This document shows, one piece after another, positions 7,609 through 15,767 of a stretch of DNA of 24,728 nucleotides. Within the stretch, counting starts at the first letter, position 1. Every line of letters starts with the position of its first letter. Source of the DNA: an uncultured Rhodospirillales bacterium (GTDB lineage: Bacteria; Pseudomonadota; Alphaproteobacteria; Rhodospirillales; Casp-alpha2); contig CALJEW010000171.1 in assembly GCA_938074585.1 (NCBI GenBank), forward strand, positions 1 to 24,728. The letters are read 5' to 3'. Both the position numbers and the translations under genes were made by a program. The notes beneath the pieces were generated by a model, which was not told the origin of the DNA, did not search any database, and saw nothing but the letters and a program-made list of their open reading frames with translations.

Positions 7609-8876
7609 AATTTTGGGAAAAAACGATAAAGCTTGATCCGTAACCTACTTTTGATTCAACACGGATTGCCCGTCCATTTATTGGCTAACAGTTTTGTAAT
7701 ATTAAGATCTAACCCTGTTCCACCAATGGCACGGGAGTTGGTTAAATCAACTTGAGTAAATCGATCAAAAATTCGATTAAGATTTATTTTAGAAATACTA
7801 ATGCGCTAGTCATTGACTTTGATTTCGAGTTTGTCTCTTAAATCAAAACAAGTGATCGTTACATTTGTATTTTGGAGGTAAAATTTAGCAGCATTAGTGA
7901 GTAAATTTATCATAATTTGCTCAAACTGGGGGGCTTCTACATTGGTATAAATCTGGCTAATATTCTTTTGATTGTTTTCAACAGACCGAAAGAGTGAACC
8001 GTTGAGAAACGTTTTTTTGAGGTCAAATGTCGGATTTCTGGTTATGATTTTTCATAATTTAAAAATCATTTATGAGGCCTAATAGTTTTTCACTGTTTCT
8101 AAGCTCAATATCCAAAAGCACGCTTCCTTTTGTGGAAAGGGTATCAATAAAAGTTTCTGCTAGAAGGCCAAGGGCGCAATGTCGAGACGTCAACTGAGTT
8201 GGGAGCTCATGGCTTTCCGGCCCGTGAAATTCAGTTTTAGCGATATTGGCGCGGCCGGCTCTTTCTTGGCGGCAATTAAGCCAGGTTTTATATTTTCATT
8301 TTAGGTTAAAACAATAGTATGGCTATCTTTCTGTGTATAGGTTCGTTTGTTTGTATAAGATTGAATTTCTATAACAATAATGTGTTGTCGAAGCAGGATG
8401 CTTTAATTTAAAGATTCAACGTCTTTAGAGGTACGGGTCATTAGGGTATTGGTAATCTCATAAATGCTATACCCAAGAAACTTGGCTAAGGCTTGTTTCA
8501 CTAAAAGTCGTTCGCCCCCTAATTAAATTAAAGCAACTCCATTTGGAGCTTAATCATAGGCATACGTAAAAAGCTCTTCACTTTCTGTGAGTTTTAACGT
8601 CTGTAAATTTTGATCTGTTATGTCGATTGAAATGGTGCCGACGGCATTATATGCCTGTCACCGGAATTGATCGGGTATGTATTAAGAAACCGATCGTAAT
8701 CTGAACTATTTATATTCTTATGATAAATTTCTAGTTTTTGTAGTTTTTTGGTAACAATTACTTTAGTGTCTGATTCTTAAAAAGGTTTATTTATGTGTGT
8801 GAATGGTACTTTTTTTCTTATATGTTGAAAAAGAAAGGGGATATATCAAAAAGGTATCAAGCAATAAATCTATCAT
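7605..8876 (-). pseudogene. Decayed PAS-domain sensor histidine kinase
   Basis: No open frame covers these 1.27 kb, but the minus strand still spells a sensor kinase in order. The ATG at 8876 directly follows the preceding TAA. Next come a PAS C-cap (NAVGTISIDITD, about 8600-8640), then AYD-stop-APNGVALI and KFLGYSIYEIT of a second PAS (about 8450-8560). A histidine-kinase dimerisation helix follows with ERAGRANIAKTEF and the phospho-His box SHELPTQL (about 8190-8213). The ATP-binding N-box QFEQIMINLLTNAAKF lies at 7880-7927, then VND-stop-RI where the G1 box should be, GGTGLDLNI (about 7698-7726), and the C-terminal VGYGSSFIVFFP ending in TAA at 7605-7607. Stops were read at 8550-8552, 8523-8525 and 7806-7808 among others, with at least three frame changes. 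It cannot be active. Confidence 0.88.
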
Positions 8877-9320
8877 TTAAATAAATACCATTGCGCCATT
8901 ATTTGAGGCGTCATTTAAAAAAGTGACAAGGCCTGAAATCTCTATAGATAAATCGGTACGAAGCGGAATATTTTCAAGCCCTTTGGCACGTAGTCCCATT
9001 TCGCAGACCATAAAAGTAACCTCAAGTGTAATACAGGCTTCTAAAAGCTCTTCAAAGTGAGCGACACCATTGTGTTTGTAAGTTTTATCAAGTTCAAATC
9101 CGGTTCCAACTTCATTTGATAATGGCATCTCGCTCCAAGCAGGTTGAGCGGTAGGTTTACATTTTAATAAAGCCTGACAAGCACCCATAGTGAAAAATAC
9201 AGTAACGGGTTTACCAATAGCGGCAGCGGCAGATGCCATAACAAGCGCGTAATGAACTTTGTCAAAATGGTGATCATAGATGATGATCGATAGTTTATCA
9301 GGAGCAGTACTAAGCGGCAT
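8877..9320 (-). CDS. DsrE/DsrF-like sulfur-relay family protein
   Basis: A 147-residue soluble protein of the DsrE-like fold, members of which carry or transfer persulfide sulfur. It has the first strand LSIIIYDHHFDKVHYAL, the Ala-rich helix MASAAAAIGKPVTVFFT, and cysteines at C48, C54, C96 and C106. C106 (FMVCEMGL) is at the position of the active-site Cys of the DsrE2-like branch. The ATG at 9320 is chosen because translation then starts inside the last codons of moeB (11 bp overlap). An upstream in-frame start would add 19 unrelated residues. Being last intact gene after cysK and moeB, it may take part in sulfur transfer, but the partner is unknown. Confidence 0.78.
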   Translation of the reverse strand: MPLSTAPDKLSIIIYDHHFDKVHYALVMASAAAAIGKPVTVFFTMGACQALLKCKPTAQPAWSEMPLSNEVGTGFELDKTYKHNGVAHFEELLEACITLEVTFMVCEMGLRAKGLENIPLRTDLSIEISGLVTFLNDASNNGAMVFI

Positions 9321-10119
9321 GGATCGACAAATCCTTGATCTTTGGCTGATCCCCACAAATTGGGCAACCCGGATCATTTTTGACTTTTATTTTTCTGAAG
9401 GTTGAGCCCAAGCCGTCATAAATCATCAAAGACCCAGATAAGCTTTCACCAATCCCCATCAGTTCTTTTAAAATTTCAGATGCCTGCATCGAGCCAATTA
9501 AACCGCACAATGCACCTAGCACACCGGCTTGAGCACAGGATGGGACTTGTCCTTCGGGGGGTGGTTCACGGAAAATGCATCTGTAACAAGGCCCGTGCCC
9601 GCCCTCATCATCAGTATGGACATGAGGCTTAAACGTCGCGACTTGGCCATCGAAACGTAAAATTGCCCCTGATACTAAAGTTTTTTGACCGAAATAACAG
9701 GCATCGTTTACCAAAAACCGAGTTGAAAAATTATCGCTTCCATCGGCAACCAGGTCGTATTTATTGATCAAACCCATGGCATTGGATAGGTCGAACCTAG
9801 CTTTATGGGTAAAAATATTTACGTCCGGATTTATGGCGCGAACTGTTGCTGCGGCACTTTCAATTTTGAACCGCCCTATGTCATCCGTTGTATGAATGAC
9901 TTGGCGCTGTAGGTTCGATAAATCAACAACATCATCGTCAACAATACCAATTGTTCCAACGCCAGCTGCTGCCAAATAAAGCAAGAGGGGGGAGCCTAAT
10001 CCGCCCGCCCCAATAATCAAAACTTTGGAATCGAACAGCTTTTGTTGGCCTTCGCCTCCGACTTCTTTAAGCAAGATGTGGCGGGCGTATCGGTTGACTT
10101 GTTGTTCAGTAAAATCCAT
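9310..10119 (-). CDS. moeB: MoeB/ThiF/HesA family adenylyltransferase
   Basis: An E1-like enzyme that adenylates the C-terminal Gly-Gly of a small sulfur carrier (MoaD, ThiS or CysO type) so that it can take sulfur. The 269 residues have the ATP loop GAGGLGS (37-43), the following acidic strand IVDDDVVDLSNLQRQVIH, the zinc pairs C178/C181 (CYRC) and C252/C255 (CPIC), and Cys195 in PSCAQAGVLG. There is no rhodanese domain, so it is MoeB-sized, not MoeBR. Its ATG overlaps the cysK stop (TAATG), and its end overlaps the dsrE-like gene. With cysK as neighbour a role in cysteine-linked sulfur carrier activation is possible; molybdopterin synthesis is the default reading. Confidence 0.88.
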   Translation of the reverse strand: MDFTEQQVNRYARHILLKEVGGEGQQKLFDSKVLIIGAGGLGSPLLLYLAAAGVGTIGIVDDDVVDLSNLQRQVIHTTDDIGRFKIESAAATVRAINPDVNIFTHKARFDLSNAMGLINKYDLVADGSDNFSTRFLVNDACYFGQKTLVSGAILRFDGQVATFKPHVHTDDEGGHGPCYRCIFREPPPEGQVPSCAQAGVLGALCGLIGSMQASEILKELMGIGESLSGSLMIYDGLGSTFRKIKVKNDPGCPICGDQPKIKDLSIHAA

Positions 10120-11084
10120 TAGCCCAATCCATCAAATAGAGCTGTTGATAAATACCGTTCGGCAAAAGACGGTAATATTGTGATAATATTTTTGCCCACC
10201 ATATCAGGTCGTTCAGCAATTTCTACGGCGGCTGCTAATGCGGCACCGGATGAAATACCACAGGCAATACCTTCTAAGCGAGCAACTTTCCGAGAAATAG
10301 AAAATGCGGTTTCGTTGCCAATTTTAAGAACCTCATCGATCAAGTCAATTTCGAGAATTTTTGGAACAAAGCCAGCACCAATACCTTGAATCTTATGCGG
10401 GCCGGGGATTCCGCCGGAAAGGATTGAGCTGTCTTCAGGCTCGACTGCGATCACTTTAAAATTGGGATTATAATTTTTTAAAACTTTGGCGCACCCTGTT
10501 AGTGTACCACCGGTGCCAACACCACAAACCAAAACATCGGCATGGCCATCGGTGTCTTTCCAAATTTCTTCGGCTGTTGTAGTATAATGAATTTCAGGAT
10601 TGGCAGAGTTCTCAAACTGTTGAAGGATAACAGAACCGGAAATTGTGGATACCAGTTCGTTGGCTTTATCAATGGCGCCGCGCATACCGAGTGCGGCGGG
10701 GGTGAGCTCAATTTGAGCCCCCAATAAAAGCAACATTTTGCGCCGTTCAATCGACATGCTTTCCGGCATGGTTAAAATCAAGTGATAACCTTTAGCTGCG
10801 CAGACAAAGGCTAGCGCGATTCCTGTATTGCCAGATGTTGGCTCGACCAAAGTGGTTCCTTCTTTTATCCGGCCCTCTTTTTCTGCAGCCTCAATCATCG
10901 CCAAGCCAATTCGGTCTTTGACAGAATTTAGGGGATTATAAAATTCACATTTGGCAAGAATGTTGCCGCCAACGCTGGCGTCTGCGCTGAACCTTGACAA
11001 TCGAATAAGGGGTGTGGCGCCAATGGTCTCGATGACGCTGTCGTAAATGCGACCTCTAAATTCAGGCCCTGATGTCTTACTCAT
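10119..11084 (-). CDS. cysK: Cysteine synthase A (O-acetylserine sulfhydrylase)
   Basis: A pyridoxal-phosphate enzyme that makes cysteine from O-acetylserine and sulfide in the cytosol. PLP Lys56 is in NSVKDR, the substrate loop TSGNTG is at 83-88, the phosphate loop is GVGTGGTLTG, and the ring-nitrogen Ser is in GISSGA. QQFENSANPEIHYTTTAEEIW is the CysK-type helix. The 321 residues match the usual length. The N-terminus begins with MSKTSGPEFRGRIYDS, a typical alphaproteobacterial start. The gene begins 9 bp after an Rrf2 regulator and its TAA overlaps the moeB ATG, so the three are one transcript. Control by the regulator is likely. Confidence 0.95.
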   Translation of the reverse strand: MSKTSGPEFRGRIYDSVIETIGATPLIRLSRFSADASVGGNILAKCEFYNPLNSVKDRIGLAMIEAAEKEGRIKEGTTLVEPTSGNTGIALAFVCAAKGYHLILTMPESMSIERRKMLLLLGAQIELTPAALGMRGAIDKANELVSTISGSVILQQFENSANPEIHYTTTAEEIWKDTDGHADVLVCGVGTGGTLTGCAKVLKNYNPNFKVIAVEPEDSSILSGGIPGPHKIQGIGAGFVPKILEIDLIDEVLKIGNETAFSISRKVARLEGIACGISSGAALAAAVEIAERPDMVGKNIITILPSFAERYLSTALFDGLG

Positions 11085-11093
11085 GTTTTGGTC

Positions 11094-11549
11094 CTATATG
11101 GTAAAGTCGAGGTTCTCGCGGCCTTCGCTCGTAATTCCGGCATCGTCTGCCCGTGTGCATAAATCGTCGACGGAGGTTGTGCTTAAGCGCTCTAAGGCCA
11201 CTTCTTGTAATTCGTTCCATAAAGGGTGCACAACTTTTTGCCCAAGCTCCGAGCCTTCTGCATGGTCGGCACCTTTTTTGCCAGCCTCCATTGTTCGGAC
11301 AACTTTAACAATATCAGCGACCGTAATGCGCCGGCGTTCTTTGGCTAGGCGATAGCCGCCTTTAGGGCCGCGGGTGCCAACCAGAATATCGTGGCGAACC
11401 AATTGTTGTAGGGCTTGCTCTAAATACCTCCTTGGAATGCCTTGTCGGCGCGTGATTTCTCTACTTTGAACAGGTTCAGCCCCGGCGTGATAGGCGATAT
11501 CTAAGACCGCTTCTATGGCGAATAAAACTTTTTTAGATAGGCGTAGCAT
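11094..11549 (-). CDS. Rrf2 family transcriptional regulator lacking Fe-S cysteines
   Basis: A 151-residue winged-helix repressor. It starts with MLRLSKKVLFAIEAVLDIAYH, carries the recognition helix region IPRRYLEQALQQL (38-50) and the wing GPKGGYRLAK (61-70). IscR and RirA hold a cluster with three Cys between about residues 90 and 110. Here that stretch (AGKKGADHAEGSELGQK) has none, and the only Cys is C131. It is therefore not an ordinary cluster sensor and looks more like CymR, which controls cysteine genes and pairs with CysK in Bacillus. The ATG at 11549 is chosen because the family starts there; an open extension up to 11645 overlaps dut and is not conserved. GGGGAG lies about 11 bases upstream. 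cysK follows after 9 bp. Confidence 0.88.
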   Translation of the reverse strand: MLRLSKKVLFAIEAVLDIAYHAGAEPVQSREITRRQGIPRRYLEQALQQLVRHDILVGTRGPKGGYRLAKERRRITVADIVKVVRTMEAGKKGADHAEGSELGQKVVHPLWNELQEVALERLSTTSVDDLCTRADDAGITSEGRENLDFTI

Positions 11550-11556
11550 TTTTCGG

Positions 11557-12012
11557 TTAGCTCCCCGTTCCGGTTGACCCAAACCCTCCAGCGCCACGCG
11601 CTGTCGGCTCCAAATCATCAACTTCGCTCCACAAAGCCATAACAACGGGAGCGATAATCATTTGTGCTATCCGCATGCCGCGTTGAATAATAAACGTTTC
11701 GGTTCCGTGATTAATAAGAATAACTCCGACTTCACCCCGGTAATCGGCATCAATGGTGCCGGGGCTATTTAAGCAGGTAATGCCGTTTTTAACGGCCAAA
11801 CCAGAGCGCGGGCGAATTTGCGCTTCATATCCCGCAGGCAAGGCAATTTGAATTCCGGTTGGAATAATCGCACGTTCGCCGGGGTGCAGGTGCGTGTCAG
11901 TATCAACCGCAGCCAAAATATCAGCGCCAGCACTGTTTTTAGTGGCGTAGCTGGGGAGCACTAATTCAGATCCATGTGCTAATTTTTTAACGGCGACTTG
12001 AACTTTCTTCAT
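11557..12012 (-). CDS. dut: dUTP diphosphatase
   Basis: A trimeric enzyme that splits dUTP to dUMP and pyrophosphate, keeping uracil out of DNA. All five motifs are present in 151 residues: SAGADI, RPRSGLA, the GTIDADYRGEVGVILIN stretch with the catalytic Asp, RIAQM, and the C-terminal RGAGGFGSTG that closes over the active site. The ATG overlaps the coaBC stop (ATGA), and the stop lies 7 bp before the Rrf2 gene. The coaBC-dut pair is common in proteobacteria. Confidence 0.97.
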   Translation of the reverse strand: MKKVQVAVKKLAHGSELVLPSYATKNSAGADILAAVDTDTHLHPGERAIIPTGIQIALPAGYEAQIRPRSGLAVKNGITCLNSPGTIDADYRGEVGVILINHGTETFIIQRGMRIAQMIIAPVVMALWSEVDDLEPTARGAGGFGSTGTGS

Positions 12013-13217
12013 GAAGTGTCCTCAAAATGAGCCATGATCCGTTCCGCCAATTTTTTTCCAACCTCAATTTTGCTCATTTCGGGCCAGTTTTCAACGCCAC
12101 CCGACGTAATTAAATGAACCTGATTTGCGTCGCCATTAAAAGTTTCTGTATGAGGAGAAACATCATTAGCAATGATCCAGTCGCATTCCTTACGTTGGCG
12201 TTTCGAGGTGGCATTGGAAATGACATCATCAGTTTCAGCGGCAAAACCAATGACAAGTTTGGGTCGTTTGTTAACCAGCTGAGATAGGGTTGCCAAAATA
12301 TCTGGGTTCTCTGTTAGCTTAAAATCAGGAGGTGCTGTGTTAGCCGTCTTTTTAATTTTTGAGCCGACTTCAGAATCCGCCCGCCAATCGGATACAGCAG
12401 CGGCACAAACCGCTATGTCGGCAGGTAAGGCCGTTTTACACGCGGATAGCATTTCGCGCGCGGATTCAACATGAACAACACAAACGCCCATCGGATCGGT
12501 TTGCTGAGTGGGACCAGATATGAGCGTTGTTTGGCAACCCAAAGCAGCGAGTGCGCGGGCAATAGCGTGTCCTTGTTTGCCGGATGACCGATTGCCAATA
12601 AATCGAACTGGATCAATTGCTTCAAACGTCGGGCCGCTAGTGACTAGGGCGTGTTTGCCTTTGAGCGGTAAGTTGGTTGAAAAAAAAGAGTCTAGCTTGT
12701 TAATAATTTCTAAAGGCTCGCTCATGCGCCCCATGCCAAATTCACGGCATGCCATATTCCCTTCGTCAGGTCCAATAACCGTTACGCCGCGTGCGATAAG
12801 AAGGGCCAGGTTCGCTTGTGTGGCGGGGTGATTATACATGTAATGGTTCATCGCGGGCGCAATAAATACGGGTTTATCGTTGGCTAAAAGAGTTGTGGTT
12901 GCCAAATCATCCGCCTGACCATGGGCCATTTTTGCTATAATATTGGCGGTCGCGGGAGCAACTAAAATAAGGTCTGATGCACGCGAGAGCCGAATATGGC
13001 CCATTTCATTTTCATCTGTCAGTGAGAATAAATTCTGATAAACTTTTTCTTCGCTGACGGCTTGTAAAGCTAGTGTGGTAACAAATTCAGCTCCGCCTTG
13101 GGTCAGTAAACATCGCACGAGTAGCCCCCGTTCGCGCAAACGACGAACAAGATCAGGGCACTTATAAGCAGCAATACCGCCCGAGACGATTAAAAGAATA
13201 CGTTTGCCATCCATCAT
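12009..13217 (-). CDS. coaBC: Bifunctional phosphopantothenoylcysteine decarboxylase / phosphopantothenate-cysteine ligase
   Basis: Two successive steps of coenzyme A synthesis: CTP-dependent joining of cysteine to phosphopantothenate (CoaB), then FMN-dependent decarboxylation (CoaC). The N-terminal half has the flavin fold start ILLIVSGGIAAYK, the substrate motif PAMNHYMYNHPA and the active-site Cys in NMACREFGMGRM. The C-terminal half has TSGPTFEAIDPVRFIGNRSSGKQG and the CTP-binding Lys in KIKK. The ATG codons at 13217 and 13214 are the only reasonable starts, each with a weak ribosome site; the frame opens four codons earlier at a TTG. Its stop overlaps the dut start. About 170 bp without features separate it from ubiB. 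The cysteine substrate links it loosely to cysK downstream. Confidence 0.95.
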   Translation of the reverse strand: MMDGKRILLIVSGGIAAYKCPDLVRRLRERGLLVRCLLTQGGAEFVTTLALQAVSEEKVYQNLFSLTDENEMGHIRLSRASDLILVAPATANIIAKMAHGQADDLATTTLLANDKPVFIAPAMNHYMYNHPATQANLALLIARGVTVIGPDEGNMACREFGMGRMSEPLEIINKLDSFFSTNLPLKGKHALVTSGPTFEAIDPVRFIGNRSSGKQGHAIARALAALGCQTTLISGPTQQTDPMGVCVVHVESAREMLSACKTALPADIAVCAAAVSDWRADSEVGSKIKKTANTAPPDFKLTENPDILATLSQLVNKRPKLVIGFAAETDDVISNATSKRQRKECDWIIANDVSPHTETFNGDANQVHLITSGGVENWPEMSKIEVGKKLAERIMAHFEDTS

Positions 13218-13388
13218 ATGGGGTACCAAATTATTTCACGAAAAGTTTGTGTTGATAACCTAATAAGGTCCCGGCTTCGGTACAAGGTCTTTATTTATGG
13301 AGCTTCGAACAGGGAGAGAAATTTGGATATTAAATATGGGTTTGGATTTATTAACTTATTGTGGCCAAATAAAAAATTCATTGGTAGC

Positions 13389-14930
13389 CTAGAAAAATTT
13401 AATAGCGACAGCGATCGAGGTAAAGAATAAAATAATGACCCAAAGCGATTGTAAAACCCGGGGTTGGCTGGTTTCGCCGTGCAGGGCACGAATGGTACTG
13501 GGGTGAATTTTGATGTGCCCATCAGACATCATTTGGGCGCCTTGCTCCAACCCATCCAGAATGCGTGGAAGCCGCTCAATAGCATCATTTAGGTTGACAA
13601 TGGTATCGCGGATGCGGGCTTGGGGGCCTAGGTTGTCGACCATCCAATTTTCAATCAAAGGCCGGGTTAAAAACCACATGTTGGCTTCAGGGCATAATTT
13701 ACGCGCTGTACCCTCAGCCACCAACATGGTTTTTTGTAGTAATAATAATTGAGGCTGGGCTTCCATTTGGAAAGTTTCTGTTATTTGGAACAATTGGCCT
13801 AATAAAAGAGCGATAGATATTTCATTTTGTGGACGATCCAAAATGGGCTCGCCTATTGAACGGCAGGCTTGGGTGAAAATGTCTAGAGATTGATTGGCTG
13901 GAACCCATCCGGCTTTGAAATGAATTTCAGCAGCCCGGCGATAATCCCGGTTTAGGAAAGCCACAAGCACTTCCCCAATTGTTTTTCGGGTCTGTAAATC
14001 AAGGCGCCCCATGATGCCAAAATCAACGGCAGCAATTTGCCCCTGTGGCGTAACGAACATGTTTCCGGGGTGTACGTCGGCATGAAAAAAGCCATCCCTG
14101 AAGACTTGGCGAAAGGAAGCTGCGGAGGCTTTTTCTAAAATGACCAAGGGGTCATGTCCGGCGGCAATGATCGCATCTCGGTCATCCAAACCACAACCCG
14201 ATACCCAGTCTGTGGTTAGAACACGCCCAGCGGTTAAGGACCATTCCACATTTGGAACGATAAAATCGGGGTCGTTCTCAAAATTTTCAGCCAATTCAGC
14301 ACAGGCCGCAGCTTCGAAACGTAAGTCCATTTCAAGCTCAACCGTTTCGGCAATGGTTTCAACCATTTCAACAGGTTTTAAGCGCCGCAAGTCCGGTCGT
14401 GCACGCTCAACCAAGTGGGCAGCCCAACGGAATAGGCCCATATCGCGTTGGAAGGCCTCTTCAATCCCGGGACGTAAAACCTTGACGGCAACATCGTGGC
14501 CATCGTGAGTAATTGCGCGGTGGACTTGGGCAATCGATGCGGCGGCCAAAGCCTCGTCATTGAACTCAGCAAACAAACTATCAACCGTCGCACCTAATTC
14601 CCGTTCTATGGTGCGCCTCGCTTCTGTTCCTGAAAAGGGGGGCAAGCGATCTTGTAAGTCCGATAAATCTTGGGCTAATTCTTTGCCTAATAAATCAGAG
14701 CGTGTCGATAACGTTTGGCCAAATTTGATAAAACTAGGCCCGGCCTCATTTAAAGCGCGAGCTAAGCGTTGTCCGGGGCGGCCTTCGACATTTCGCTTCG
14801 ATATTAGTTTTGCCAATGTCACATAGACGGGTGCAACTTTTAGATATTCAAGGGCAAACAACGCATCGTGACGGGCGATAATGCGGGCAATAGCAATAAA
14901 GCGGCCAATATGTGTAAAAGCTTCGAACAT
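13389..14930 (-). CDS. ubiB: UbiB, ubiquinone biosynthesis ABC1/ADCK-type kinase-like protein
   Basis: An atypical protein-kinase-like ATPase needed for ubiquinone synthesis, acting at the inner membrane. The 513 residues show the family KxGQ motif (FIKFGQTLSTRSDLLG), the Ala-rich nucleotide loop AAASIAQVHRA, DGFFHADVHPGNMF in place of the kinase catalytic loop, and DFGIMGRLD in place of DFG. The C-terminus has a hydrophobic segment (about VLQSLWVIILFFTSIAVAI), the expected membrane anchor. The ATG at 14930 is preferred; a TTG seven codons earlier would overlap ubiE. It lies 8 bp behind ubiE and is surely translated from the same message. Confidence 0.95.
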   Translation of the reverse strand: MFEAFTHIGRFIAIARIIARHDALFALEYLKVAPVYVTLAKLISKRNVEGRPGQRLARALNEAGPSFIKFGQTLSTRSDLLGKELAQDLSDLQDRLPPFSGTEARRTIERELGATVDSLFAEFNDEALAAASIAQVHRAITHDGHDVAVKVLRPGIEEAFQRDMGLFRWAAHLVERARPDLRRLKPVEMVETIAETVELEMDLRFEAAACAELAENFENDPDFIVPNVEWSLTAGRVLTTDWVSGCGLDDRDAIIAAGHDPLVILEKASAASFRQVFRDGFFHADVHPGNMFVTPQGQIAAVDFGIMGRLDLQTRKTIGEVLVAFLNRDYRRAAEIHFKAGWVPANQSLDIFTQACRSIGEPILDRPQNEISIALLLGQLFQITETFQMEAQPQLLLLQKTMLVAEGTARKLCPEANMWFLTRPLIENWMVDNLGPQARIRDTIVNLNDAIERLPRILDGLEQGAQMMSDGHIKIHPSTIRALHGETSQPRVLQSLWVIILFFTSIAVAIKFF

Positions 14931-14938
14931 GTTAAAAC

Positions 14939-15697
14939 TCACACACGCCAAGCAGAGTGGATTGCAGCAATACCAAACGATAGATTGCGGTAGGTAACTT
15001 GCGATAGGCCCGCATCCGAAATCATTTGTTGAAATCGCAGTTGATCCGGAAATTTGCGGATACTTTCAGCCAAGTACTGGTATGCTTCTCGGTCATTGGC
15101 AATTTGCCCGCCGAGCCACGGTAACACTTTGAACGAATAAATATTGTAAGGCTTTTCTAATAAGGGTAAGGCGACGCGAGAAAACTCTAGACACAAAAAG
15201 CGCCCGCCCGGCTTCAAAACCCGCCGAGCTTCGGATAAAGCCTTATCAATATGGGTAACGTTTCGGATACAAAACGCTATTGTATAAGCGTCGACACTGG
15301 AATCTTCTATTGGTAAATGTTCGGCGTCGCCATTGATCCATTTAAGGCCTTTTAAATGGCCCTCATTAATTGCCCGGTTACGGCCATGGGTCAGCATTTC
15401 TTCATTTATATCGCAAACAGTTACTTTATTGCCGCCTTTATCTAGGAACTTAAAGGCAATATCACCCGTTCCGCCACCGACATCTAATAAAGTCATATCC
15501 CCATGGGGGCGTAGCCAGTCGATCAGGGTGTTTTTCCATAATCGATGAACGCCTAAGCTCATCATGTCGTTCATCATGTCGTAATTCGAAGCAACACTGT
15601 TAAAGACGCCTTTTACTACGGACGCTTTTTCGCTATCTAAGACATCTTGGAAGCCGAAATGGGTTGTTTTGGGATCGTTGGTGTTTTTTACTGTCAT
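14939..15697 (-). CDS. ubiE: Ubiquinone/menaquinone C-methyltransferase UbiE
   Basis: A SAM-dependent enzyme that methylates the quinone ring carbon in ubiquinone (and, where present, menaquinone) synthesis. In 252 residues it has HFGFQDVLDSEKASVVKGVF, the N-terminal family signature, NYDMMNDMMSLGVHRLWK, the SAM loop LLDVGGGTGD (70-79), GDAEHLPIEDSSVDAYTIAF, and FLCLEFSRV near the active site. The ATG at 15697 is used; the frame extends 15 codons to a TTG but that part is not conserved. It heads the minus-strand series and is divergent from mutM, with a shared 70-bp control region in which no clear promoter was identified. Confidence 0.95.
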   Translation of the reverse strand: MTVKNTNDPKTTHFGFQDVLDSEKASVVKGVFNSVASNYDMMNDMMSLGVHRLWKNTLIDWLRPHGDMTLLDVGGGTGDIAFKFLDKGGNKVTVCDINEEMLTHGRNRAINEGHLKGLKWINGDAEHLPIEDSSVDAYTIAFCIRNVTHIDKALSEARRVLKPGGRFLCLEFSRVALPLLEKPYNIYSFKVLPWLGGQIANDREAYQYLAESIRKFPDQLRFQQMISDAGLSQVTYRNLSFGIAAIHSAWRV

Positions 15698-15767
15698 AGT
15701 CGGACAATAACCCAAGCTTTCCCGGTAAGCTAGTGGTATCAATTTAGAACTTGGAAAGCCAAATTAA

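Noticed and set aside
7605..8876. Stop-codon recoding or programmed frameshifting in the kinase gene
   Set aside because: The frame is broken by TAA, TAG and TGA codons and by several indels, including a stop at the G1 box. All other genes in the window use standard stops, so decay is the simpler reading.
13218..13430. 70-codon frame on the + strand between coaBC and ubiB
   Set aside because: It overlaps both flanking genes on the other strand, has no ribosome site and a composition like non-coding DNA.
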